From: Trebouxia sp. TZW2008
Lineage: Eukaryota > Chlorophyta > Trebouxiophyceae > Trebouxiales > Trebouxiaceae
Assembly: GCA_002118135.1 (NCBI GenBank)
Contig: BDIU01000149.1
Location: 92,815-156,814, forward strand
Direction: 5' to 3'
Length of the DNA stretch: 64,000 nt
Of this stretch, positions 11,672 through 24,300 are shown piece by piece. Numbering within the stretch: the first letter of the stretch is position 1; each line of letters begins with the position of its first letter. Below the pieces are notes generated by a model, which made no database searches, had not been told where the DNA came from, and saw only the letters and a list, made by a program, of their open reading frames with translations. The position numbers and the translations under genes are program-made.

Positions 11672-12339
11672 GTCTGAAGAAGAGATGTCGAGCACCTATG
11701 CAGGCTTGTGGCCAAGCCAGACGCTGCTTGACCGGGGACCTCGTGTGGAAGTCGCGAGGTGAACTCGTTTACGCACTCTTTCAGCTCTATGTGAAGTGGG
11801 GCTGCTGCCAAGGTCGACCTACTGCGGCAAAGGCTTCGAACAAAATTTATGCAGGCGGTTCACGCACTCTTGTCAACACACTTGCCGCAGCACCGCCAGC
11901 TCGCTAGGTATCAGCCAGCCCTAAAATGGCACCAAAGTTGGTGATGCCACGGTGATGCTCTGATACTCGCGACAACGCTGTTGACCGTTGCACACCCGAA
12001 CATACTCAGAGACCACAGTAGGACGCAACAACAAGTATGTGAAAGAGCTGATGGCGATGTCTGACCCTTGCAGGTTTGAATTTCCGCTTGTAGCTTTGTC
12101 AGCCAGGCCAGTCAGTGTTTAGATTCCTTGCTTCGAGACGATTCACAAACGTAGTCAAACTTGTTACAACATCAGAGCAACCATGCAACAGGCAACTCGC
12201 CAAAATAGCTCAGCGACACCACTACGGACATTTCGGCAGCTAATCTCTAATCAAAACCTCAGGTACACAGCAGACTCTGGTGCCGTACTGACAGATTACC
12301 TAGGACTTGCAAGTTCTGACAATTTTACAATTGCTGCTG
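11672..12339. other. Intergenic, F-box promoter and ZNFX1 3' flank
   Basis: Between the F-box start and the stop of the ZNFX1-type gene. I see no coding exon with family similarity; the 11672-11900 part is relatively CG-rich and probably is the F-box 5' leader or promoter. Confidence 0.4.
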
Positions 12340-15300
12340 TCAGAAATTGTGTGCAGCCTGCATCTCCCTGGCAATGCGACTCATAATTTCGTGCTGTCTG
12401 TTGTCAGATCTGAGTGCGTGCTGACTGCCTCCAACCCGAGCGCCGCAATATGGACAAGGCCTATCCTGAGTTGCCCCACCACAACCTCCAATGACGTACC
12501 CATGCCCGTTTGGACATTGAAAAAAGTGACCGTGTCCCTGCCAACCGTCATCCCTCAAGTCGACATTGCCCTTGAGCAATGCACCAGTGATCTCCCTCCA
12601 TTCTCCTTCGCTAATCTGCAAACCAGTGCTTGCATGTGATCTGATGATCATTGCTGAAAACAAATTTGATCATGCAACATATATCTGAACATGCTATACA
12701 AACACAGTAGCACTACACAAATGCAAACGGGCTGCACATTGTCAGTGTCTTTCTCAAGATATGCTGCCTGGTTGTGCAAAGGTGATGTACCTCTTGATTT
12801 CCAATTATCTTGCGGAGCATTGATAAGCTATTGACAAGGGCAGTCACTTCACCCTCAATAGCATTGTTAGCATCAGAAGTACTGGCAGCAGCTGTGCCAG
12901 CAAGCTGGCTTTGGTGCAACTGCCGCTGCAGCTTCTGACAGACATCACTTGCCTCTTCTAGCATCGTCATTTGCTGCTTCTTTGCCACCTCTTTGTTGAT
13001 AGCACTGGCGCCTGGGTGCACAGCAAGAAGCAGGTTCCTCCTGTTCAATACTTGCAGACCTGACTGTCACTCAAAATTACCATAATGATCATCATCATTA
13101 CACTGTCTAGCATACATTGCTGAGTGTGTGTGTGGCATAAGTCCTCTCTCACCAGGCAGACTTGTCTTGGGCGTCACAAAGCAAAATGCTGATGTTCAAC
13201 CGTTGATACTCTCACTGTCATGGGCAGAAGAACAAAGCATGATGGATCTGAGGCAACAAGCAGACAGCTCAGAGCCTTGTACAGCCAACGACATGCAAAA
13301 CAGTGCACATTGGTGTGCTGAGTGTGCTTGGCTAGGGACAGAGTCACTTGGGTGTCGTTGCCATAACACTCCAATCAATGCTGCATTGCATACCTAGCAG
13401 CTTTTCGACTTCGTATGATTGATAGGTGCTCAAATCCTTGCTTCTCTGCTGCTTCACACAAATGATGGCTATCTTGCCTTGCATCTGCGCAGGTAAACAC
13501 AGCACTTGTCATCTACTCCCTTGGCATGCAAGGGATTGCTGGCTTTCGATGCGTCCATTCACTGGGATAGCCTGTTTGACTAGCATGAGTGCAGGGCAGC
13601 AAAGGTGGTCTCTCATGCGTTGTAGCTATAGTCCACCACCCTGATAGGGCGTGATGACCCTGGCCAAGCCAGGGGGGTGGGTGTTGTTACCGTCACAGCA
13701 GAATCCACCAGCTGATAGTGTGCAATATGAAGGCTTGTCCAGACCAGCAGGTTGCGACTGCCTATACTCTCAAAAGTGCCTTTGCCAGGCAACAATGCTG
13801 TTCATACTTTTCCAGAAGCACCAACCCAATGCTGTGCGTTGCATGTATGATGCCATGCATGCTACAGCAATGCAGCATGACAGGCATTAGCAGCCTTTGT
13901 ATGACTTCCTCCGAGCACTTCGTGTTGGTGATTCTGGCAGACAATGGCAGCCTGTGCAAATCCCCCACAGCAAGCACTGCAGGCCAATGCAATGTGCACG
14001 CTCCAGTGCTGAATGCTGGTGCTTGCAGTGTCACGCACAACACATCAAACTGGTCAGGAAGCATGATGCTGCGAGTACAATGACTGCAGCAACCACCTGC
14101 AAGACCTTACCGCAATCGTGTCAGCATGTGTGCTCATGGCCAGGGTCACAGCACCCTCTCCATGCTGCAAGGCCTGCTCAAAAGCCCATGAAGAATCTGA
14201 GCAAAGCTGCTGTACCTGCAAAGTGTGGTACATTATGTTCTTGTTGTAGTGACACTCAATATAGTAACAGTGCCTGATGTCACGGCGATGAAAGTGGGAA
14301 ACGAGCACCGCATGCTGACTGCAATGGTGCTTCTCAGTAGTGGCAACTTGAAATCGTGACAAATTTCTTGGTACAAAACGCTGTTGTTACAGCAATCACT
14401 GTACACGCCTTTGACCAAGCGTGCACAATATTGATTGCTTGGGCCAAGCAGTGCAAAACGTGAGTCATCAACACCAATAGCATTGCTGCCTTTGTCAGTT
14501 TCAAGGGAGCAATGCTGGTACTGCCATTGTGTGACTGACAAAGTGATGACAGTGACAACACTGGTTGCAAAATTCTTGCTCCTGAGTGTGTGAAGAATAC
14601 ACCACGCTGAGTCCACTGTGAATAGTCCGGCACCCCAAAGTGTAAGAAGCAGCAGGGATCAACAAGCAACAGGGGTCTACAGGGGGTGAAAAACAAGGGG
14701 GTTACTCACACTATGTGCGCAAGTTTGTGGGGTTGCAGGGCTATGTGTGCTGGCTAGATTAGTAATATACTGTTGTCAATGCAATCTTGTGTGGGCAGCT
14801 TGCGCATGACTGCAGGTTTGGGTGGCTTCCCGTCAGGAACGTCCGTCATCAGGTCCATCATCAGGTAACGGGGGGATGTGAAGCCCTGACAAGCAAGCAC
14901 ATTGTTGGGAGACTTGCCTCAGCTGCAAGCCTCAACTTCTTCTGATCTGCTGCTGGTGCTTTCTGGTTCAGGTTTGCCAGTCGCTGAATGATGGCTGCAG
15001 TGCATGACATCCACACTGCCATTGCTTGACAGAAGCCAATCATGGCTTTGCACTTGGGGATGACATCAGGCTGAGGCACTTCTACACTAGTTGCGTCTGC
15101 TGTAGCGCTATTGGCCTTGCTGCCTAGTGCAATGAGCTGCTGATCATGGTTACGCTGAATGCTACACCTGTGCATGCAAAGATGCTCCTGAATGCACTTG
15201 CACTTACGCTGAATGCTGCAACTGTACATATGGGTCCGTTTTCCGATACAGATAGACCCAAGGAGTGCACTGACACATTGCCAACACCAATGATAGCAGA

Positions 15301-18300
15301 AGCAAACACATTGAGCAGCAATCACAGCGACAAAGGCTGGTAGACTTTCTACCATCAGCTGTGAACAACCAGAAGCCAGATGCAGAATGCATAACATTTT
15401 GCTAGCCAGCATGTTGTGACTTGAATGGGAGCAATTATGATAAGCGCTGGCATTCTGCCATGCCGCTCTGCATATAGGATTTGTACTCAGCCATCACTGC
15501 ATACATACATTTGCAACTTCAGTGCTCAGCTGTCGTGGTAGCCCGAGCACTCAAGCAAGACTAAAACACACGTCAACAATCTGAGCAGGCAAGCGCAATG
15601 AAGATAGATGTAACATCAATCATATATAATTTGTTCCTGTTGTCTAGTCACCTGGTGGCTTGGTACACTGCTATTGTAGGGGGCCTCAGACCCTGCAGAG
15701 CCTCATAGGCACTTGCAGATTGGTCAGCCAAGCGCCTTGCGTGCTTCAGTCCAACAATGACACCATCTCTTGAGATGTTGACCACCCTTCTCTCTGGCAA
15801 GCGTTGAACTTCATCTGCGCATGCAAGGCACTACAAAATCTAGTGTATGAAACCTTCTTTTGTTCACAGGATTAAGAAGTGCAGCATCTTGTAGGTCATA
15901 CAGGATTGACAGGCAGATTAAGTCTTAAACTGCAATACAGATCTGCATGCCAAACGAGCTTGCTGATTACAGGGGCAGCAGCACGAACGGCCAGCCTGTA
16001 CTTGTAACAGATTTGCTATTGACAGTATGCAGGCAAGGTATGACAGTCTTTGTGCACCAGTGGTGCAGTGCTGCTTGCATGAAAGCAATGCTGTATCTAA
16101 AGCAGTGCTCCTGCTGTTGTCTATGCTGAATGCATGCAATGCTGCTGCAATCAGCATTGCCAGGCCCACAAACCACATCTGCAACAACAGTGATGATTGC
16201 AGTCACACTGACGGTTTCAACAACAATGTTACCTGTCTGGCCGGTCAAGTCAGCTGCAGCTTTGCTGGCGTCGCTGCACATCTTGCCAGCATTCAGGAGC
16301 TGGGCAGAGCAGTGCAAGGAGAACTTGATGTCTGCATGCTGGACTTTGGCCTTGTTCAATGTGCGTCCATAGCGCAAGATTTGCCCCAGGGGTTGTTGGC
16401 ACAGAGGACAGCTTGGCACCTTCTGCTGGCTAATGTTCTGCACGGACATAATGGCGCTTCTATCAGGCGTGGTGCTTATGTAGCATTGTTGACCTAGACA
16501 TAGCTTGCAAGACAATCTTGACGTCTGCATGCTGGATTTTGGCCTTGTTCAAAGGGCACCCATAGTGCATAATCTGACCCAGGGGCTGTTGGCACAGAGG
16601 GCACCTTAGCACATTCTGCTGGCCAGCGTTCTACACCAAAACAGTAAAGCTTCTGTTAGATGGTTGACACAACGGTCACTGTTGCACCTACGCACAATCT
16701 GCAACTTGTTGTCTGCATGCTGGATTGTGGCCTTGTTCAGTGGGCGGCCATAGTGCATGATCTGGCCCAGGTGCTGCTCGCATAAAGGACAGCTTGGTAT
16801 GAGCTGCTGGCCAACATTCTGCGCCAGCAGTATACAGCAATTACCAAGCACATGATACAGGTGTGCATATATGGCATTGTCAGCACATTTACAGCTTCGG
16901 AGTCTGCACCTTGCCAGAGGTCATATGCTTTAATGCACTGGCCCTGCAGGTTGCACATGTGATGCAGGCTGACACTGCCTCCTGCTTATAGCTGCCTTCT
17001 TTAGCTCAATTGACTGTGCGCATTGTGCAGCAACAGCTTTTTGTCATGACTGCCGACACCTTACAGTTAGCATCTCATATGGATGTCTCAGCCAGGCAAG
17101 GACATGGAGCAGTACCACAAGCTGCTGTGCATGACTCCATTTGCCGCCAGCATCCATTGCATATGCCTTCTGCAGCTCCAAGACACCATCCATAGAACTC
17201 ATGGGCAACACGTGGCCACAGCTCAGCACCACCAGCGGATCTTCTGAAACTTCTTCTTCAGCATAGGTCCTCAGTGGTTTGTTCTCATCCATGATGATGT
17301 CATAGGCCTGGAATGAAACTGAAGATGAAAACAGGACAGGAGACGGTGACACATTGTAGAACTGAAACATGTTGCTCACTGCAGTCACAAAGAAAGTGCA
17401 CGTTGCTCTGAAACATGACAACAATCCAGGTGCACAGTCTAACATCATTACCTATGCACAAGTCATGCCGGCTCAAAATGGCTTAAAATGAGCCCCAGAG
17501 AATGCTTTCGCCTTACAGACACACAGCAAACACAGGCGTTCAAACATACCGTGATTGTCTTGTCACCACACTTGATACAGAACTTTGTCTTGGGGCATGG
17601 CTCGCCACACACAGCAGGGCAGCGGTGTCCACAGTGCAGTCGCTTGGAGCAGCGCTCATTGCAAGGCAGTCTCTTGCAGGGAGCGCCACAAGGCAGATCA
17701 CACCCTCCCTGCAAGCAATGACTGCTGAGCTCAAAAGTCCTATGTGAAACGTTGACCACATAGGGAGCTTCGGCTTGGGGCAGGGCTCGCCACACACAGA
17801 AGGGCAGCGGTGCCCGTAAGGTCCCCGCTGGGAGCAGCGCTTGTTGCAGGGGAGCCTCTGGCAGGGAGCGCCATTGGGCAGATCACACGCTCCCTGCAAG
17901 CAATAGCATCAGGCAAAACCTACCAATCAAAGTGCATTGTCTCCCTGTCAGCAACTCTCAAGGCGTCGCGCGGTTTCCAAAAACTGTCAAGCTCAAATAA
18001 AGAATGGCAATTGCTTGAAGAACAAATGATTGCTCATAAGCAGTAAATATCGGCTTGTCTTTGTATGAGACCCCTGACCCACGTGATATTGTTGTTCATC
18101 ACACCCCACAACACATACGGTGAAAGACCATGACACCACATCTGCATCAGGGACTGCAATGCAGCATTGTATGCACATGTAACACAGTCTGCTCTCTTCA
18201 AGCATGACACATCAGCGCTTGTTTTGCTCAAGCATAATACAGACAGCATAACATGCAGGTGTTGGGCCGATGTCTGTTGGCTGGGTAAAAATGCCACAGG

Positions 18301-21300
18301 ATGTTGATGCGCTCATGGCCCACACAATAGCCCACGCATACTGTAACAGGCTGAAGCAACTGTGCTGCTGTGCAAGCTACAGGCACTTCTGTGCTGCATT
18401 GTGACTGTAATTGCGACAAAGCAATCACAAAGCAATCAAACAAAGCATACCTGATGTGGGCAATCCCAAGTGCGTGGCTCAGCACAGGGGCCATACAAGT
18501 CTGTGCACATAGCCTTGCACTGGCTGTGCACACATTGAGCAGCCAAGGTTCAGGTGCAAGGTGCAGACAGTACTGGACTATGACTATCATCAACGGACGA
18601 CAGGGAGTTGCAGAGCATACCTGATGCGGGCAATGCCAAGTGCACGGCTCAGCGCAGGGGGCGCACAAGTCTGTGCATGTGGCCTTGCAATGGCTGTGCA
18701 CACACCTGGCAGCACAAGGGCGAGTGCAAGGTCACACAGCACTGCATAGTGACTGGGACCGACAAACTGCACAGAGTTGCAGAGCGTACCTGATGCGGGC
18801 ACTGCCAAGTGCATGGCTCAGCGCAGGGAGCGCACAAGTCTGTGCACGTGGCCTTGCACTGGCTGTGCACGCACTTAGCAGCACAAGGGCGGGTGCAAGG
18901 CGGGCAGACAGAGCCTCCATGGCAGTTTTCACTGCAGATGTGGCCACACAGCTGTCTTCGGCCACACTTCTGGCTGCAAAGCAGGTGCTTGCCCTTATCA
19001 CGAGACTCTGATTGCCCTGCAGAGGATAGTTGTCTGACAGGACAGTTGTAAGGTTCAAAGACCACTTTGACAAACCTGAAGTGAAAAGTAGTAGCCCTCT
19101 TGCGTCAGGGTGGTGTACTTTTTGGCCTGTAGATTGTATTGAGTGTCAAGTAATGGCCACTACATCACATGGAGACGACAGCTGTGCATGCAAGTGCATT
19201 GCACTGTCTGCTTGTCTGGAGATGACATCGGAGCGTATGCACATTTATTTCAAGGTAGCTCTTGAGGGAAGATTCTGGGAGGTGTTGGGAGGAAGGTCAC
19301 TGCTCTTGTGAGCACCTGGCAGGGTTACGTGGCCTGTATAGCAAGCATAGAGTGATCCTAGACCCTGACACCAGCAGCGTATGCATCTCGGCCGTTTGCA
19401 AGCATCAATTTTAAACACTGGGAGTAAGTGATGTAATGTGTGGCAAGTCCAGTCACAATCAGACGGATCTGTCACTGATGCTTGCCTGCAGAGGCCCCTT
19501 TGCTTGATGCTGCTTGGCACTTGCCACAGCTGTGTTGGCAGCGGTGGCCACAGCTGAGGTTTGCACTGCACATTGCAGTGCACAAGCTTGGGTCCTCCTG
19601 CAGCACGGCCCTCACCATGATCAAAAGCAGGCATGCTTGACAGCCTATGTCATGATCGACAGTTAAGACCGCAGCCATTGCTTCCAAGCATGCACAGGAA
19701 TTTCATGTGGTGCAAGCACTTGGTGCCGCCTTCAGTCTTGCAAGAGCAGGATTCACTGTGAAGAGAAAGACCAGCTGACAGTGTATTTGATTGGCATATG
19801 ACAATGTGAAATCATGCCTTGACAGCTGCCATCAAACAAGCACACAACTTTTGTAGTGCTCACAGTTGCCGCTGCCTACAGCAAAAGCAGGCCTCGCCAT
19901 GCAGAAGAAGAGCAACTCTCAGCACATTTGAGTCGGATATGGTGATGTGTGTCTTTACCTTGACAGCTGCCACAGGTCCACAGTTGACTTGGATTTCATG
20001 GCCACAATGCTTAAGCTGGACCTTGACCTTCTTTGTGCAGACAATCTGGGAAGGCTCCTGAGCACTGCAGCATAGCATTGCAATGCATACATGAGAGACT
20101 TCTGGTACTCGTTGATGCAGGTAACCAAACAGGCAATGAGCAAGCACCAGCAGTCTGACAAAACAGCCCTGACCATCTTACCCAACTTCACCCTTGTGAT
20201 GCTTTGCTCAAGCTTTTCCTATTGGCAAGCAATACTTAAACAAACACTTGACAGCAGATTACAGCTCGTCATAGTCAAAAGGGCTGTCATAGAGGCTCAC
20301 ATATGACATGGCACATTGCTTAGTGTGTGACCGCAAGGTAGAGTGACAGCAGGGATGTGCTGCATGCAGTCTCCACAGTCTTGGTAGCACAGCTTGGTGC
20401 AGGGGTGCCCACAGGGGTGAAGGACCTGGGTGCAGGGCTTCAGGCACTGCACTGTCAGGTGGTGGGGATCATCCGGGTGACACAGCCTGAAACACAACAC
20501 ACAGATTAGCAGTCTGAGCTCATGCAGCTTCAATCTCCCATACGCCTGTATTGTAGTGCAGTCTTGATAGCACAGCTAACACGTTCAAGGCGGGATTGCT
20601 CACAGGGCTGCAAGACCTGGGTGCAGGGCTTCAGGCACTGTATTGTCTGGTTGTGCGGATCATCTGGGTGACACAGCCAGAAAGGGAAGGCACACACAGC
20701 AGTAAATTCATGCAGTGCATGGCTGCAGGACAGGGTGACAGACAGATTTCATTGCATGCAGTTGCCACAGTTACGGTAGCACAGCTTGGTGCAGGATGCC
20801 CACAGGGGTGAAGGGCCTGGGTGCAAGGCTTCATGCACTGTACTGTCAGGTGGTGGGGATCATCCGGGTGACATTGCCTGAAAGACAGCACACAGAAATC
20901 AGACCCATAATGTCAGGTGGTGGAGAACATCTGTGTGACACAGCCTGAAGACAGTGGGTGCATAGCAGTTGAGCTCATGCAGCTTTGACTTCACGTAGGA
21001 TTCTGCTATACGTACGAGGGCTGCGAGACTTGGGTCAGGGCTTCTCGCACTGCACTGTCAGGTGGTGGGGATCTGGGTGACAAAGCATGCAAGGCAACCA
21101 AGACAGATTAGCAATCTGAGCTCAAGCTCCTCAGCACCCAATCGCTCCTGAGAAGGTGGAACAGTCACAACTGCTCCACCTGCAGGAAGTTGTAGCATGC
21201 ACAGGTCATCAGGTCAAACCTTGATTACTGAGGATTAAGACAAGCACGAACATACACAGTGCCAGCAGCAAATGAGCTGCGCCAAGGAGATGCATGTGGA

Positions 21301-24300
21301 GGAGAGTCAAGATTATGCAACAGCAAGTCATCACTGTCAGGTTGCAAGTTTGGCCCATTGTGCTTCTGCCTGACTTAGTCAAAAGTGAGGAATACGTGAA
21401 GTCTGCGCTTCAAGAGCTGCCCACCTAGTCCTGAGTTCTTGACTTGCAAGTTTGTTGTAGGATTGTGCTGTGTGACATAGCTGAAAGTGTGCTATCACAG
21501 GTAAACCAGGGATTGCAAGTATGTGCTGTATTGGTGATGAGTGACCTACCTAGAGCAGGCATGGCCACAAGGCAGACGTGCAGTGCACTGCAGGCTGCAT
21601 CCTCCATCCCTGACAAAAGTGTCAAAGTCACTGGCATGCTTGATCTGGGTCACACAGTCAGGATGGTTGTGGCACACTACTGGTAACGACTGCCCTACTG
21701 CTTGATCCCTCTCTAGCATGTCCAGTACCTAGCAGAGACACGCCTCAAGCATCACAAAGATTTGCTGAGAAAGGCAGGTAGAAGCTACTTTCCATGATGT
21801 GGGTGATGGGTTGCAACAGCTAGCATGCATGGAAGTGCCGCCTGAAGGAGTTGTCTTTTGCTTTGAGCAGGGACTTGAAAGTGCACATTTTTTGCACGGA
21901 AGACATGCTGTTGCTTTGTCAGTCACACTGTCACCCTGTGCAATCAATCACATGCCTGTTCCATCTAATGAGTCAACTGTGGCAGTGATGACTGGTGCTG
22001 GTACAGAAATGTGGCATCAACAATGACATGCCTGTTCCACCTGATGTATATAGATGTTTGGCAGTGAAAACTGTATGAATCACTGCAGTGCTGACCTGAC
22101 GCCACATCGTAGACTTCTTGTTTGCTGTCAGGGTGTCTGCATGGCCCAGAATGTACATGCCATGCTTGGCACGCGACAGCATGACATTGACGCGGTTGGA
22201 GGTCTTCAAGAACCCAATCTGGCCCTGCCTGCAGCAAGCAACCCATCAACAGCTGAGACAGGGCTTGCTATTTCAGGAAGACGGGCCATGCACAGCTGGT
22301 TGACAAAGTTGAGGTATGAGGGAATCCTGATGTAGCATGGTGCATACGATACAGTGGGTATCTACAGAATTGATTTTATGCATTTTCACTGTCTGCCCAG
22401 CAGTGCTGCTGCACTCACAGGTGTCAGTCATGTTTTAGCAACGCTATGGAAGGCCTTCTTTGCAATTGTGAGCTTTGGCAGTGTTGATGGTTTCATTGTG
22501 GGACTTACTTGTTGTTGCGCACAAGTGACAGAATAATGATAGTAGATTCTTCTCCCTGGAAGTTGTCCACCGTAGCAACTCGCACAGAGTCTTTTAGGCT
22601 CTCCTTGCTCACTTCAGGCTGTGAAGCTAACCTCCCGCCTGCAAGTTCATGCACAGTACTGCAGTCACCTCTATGCAGTCACAACAGTGATGACAAGGTG
22701 CATGAGAATGTGCCTGAGTGAGTTGCATGATACACAATGACATGCTGCATGCATATGTAGTTTGGGAGTGTCCTTTGGGACGTGTTCCACAGATGTAGCA
22801 AAGTCTGCAGATGTCAAGTCCTTTACTGCTGAGACAGAAAGCCCCAGAACGCTCATCAGCGCATGTGATGTGTGAGCAAAAGATGCAGGCTGAAAGCACC
22901 TTTGGCCTTGGCTGGTGCTTGAGGCAAACCCTCAGCTGAGTCCGCTGGCTCATCATCTCCCTGAGTGCAACATAGCAGATTTAGCTGTCTGAAGCGTAGC
23001 ATCGCAGACTGAGCTTTGTGATCAGACCTATAGACTCCCTCATTGCGCCGCAGGAGTCAACTCTGACAAACATATGCCAGCAGATCTAAAAAGCACGCAT
23101 CTGAGACCTTGCAATGATGCGCCAAACACTGCACAAACTTGTTGCCCATTACCTCAAAAGCATGCACTTGGGACTTTGCAGCAATGCAACAACTTTTACA
23201 CACAGTTGTTGCCCACACTGGAAAGCATGCACCTGGACCTTGCAGCAATGCGCCAAGAGCTGCATGAATGGTGTCGCCAATCACCCAATGGGCAGTGGTG
23301 CTCAAGACAAGCTGGCTTGACAAGACAGGACTTAAATCACACCTGGCACCTGTGCTAGACGTACTCTATTGTTGCTTTCACTACCTGCAGGGCGTCAAGC
23401 TGCTCAGCATCCTTCTCACTGACCACAAACCGCATGTACTTGCGCACTTCAGCTCTCAGCAGCAGCAGCTGGCCGACATAGGGGGTCAGAATGGTGATGT
23501 CCCCTGATGTGTAGCCTTGCTGGGTTAGGTAGTAGGCCAGGCGGGCCGCCATGCCAGCCTCTGTGCTATTCTGCTTGGAGGAGTTCTCATCCCTGCCTCC
23601 TTCAGGGTTGTTGTGGTCCCAGAAGAAGACATTGTGCACCATGCCTTTGACAGGGGAATAGGATTTCACTGATGCATGATCCTGCAGTTGCATAGCAAGG
23701 TGCACGCATGTATGCTTGTGTTGCCTTCTGATAGCAGAAATGTGCTGTTCTGCTTGGAGGCAATCTCACCCTTGCCTCCTTCAGGGTTGTTGTGGTCCCA
23801 GAAGAAGACGTTGTGCAGCATGCCTTTGACAGTTGGGTATGCCTTGACTGATGCATGGTCCTGCAGTCACAGTGTAAGGTGCAATGCAGTGTGCTTGTGG
23901 CGCCTTGACATGACTTGAGCAAGCAGCAGTGAGCTGTACATCTGATGGCTGCCTTGACATATGATGACTGAGCAACAATGAGCTGTAGAGCTGATGCTTG
24001 CTGCTAGGAGGAACATCAAGCTGCAGCATAACCTCTCATACTATAACTAAGCATTGCCAGGACGAAGCTGCCGACAATTGCTACACTAGCAGGAATTGAA
24101 AGCTGCTATGTATGGCCAGACCAAAGCAGTGAGTATATATCCACCATACAAGGCTCTTGTATGCTAAAAATAAAATCAAATGTCAAACCTGCAAATTTAA
24201 ATACATGATGTCACTGATAAAGGTAGCAACCGTGGGGTGCAGGCTTGTGCAATGACACAATATCAAAAAGGGATGTCACACCTGCAAGTGTGGGTAGATG

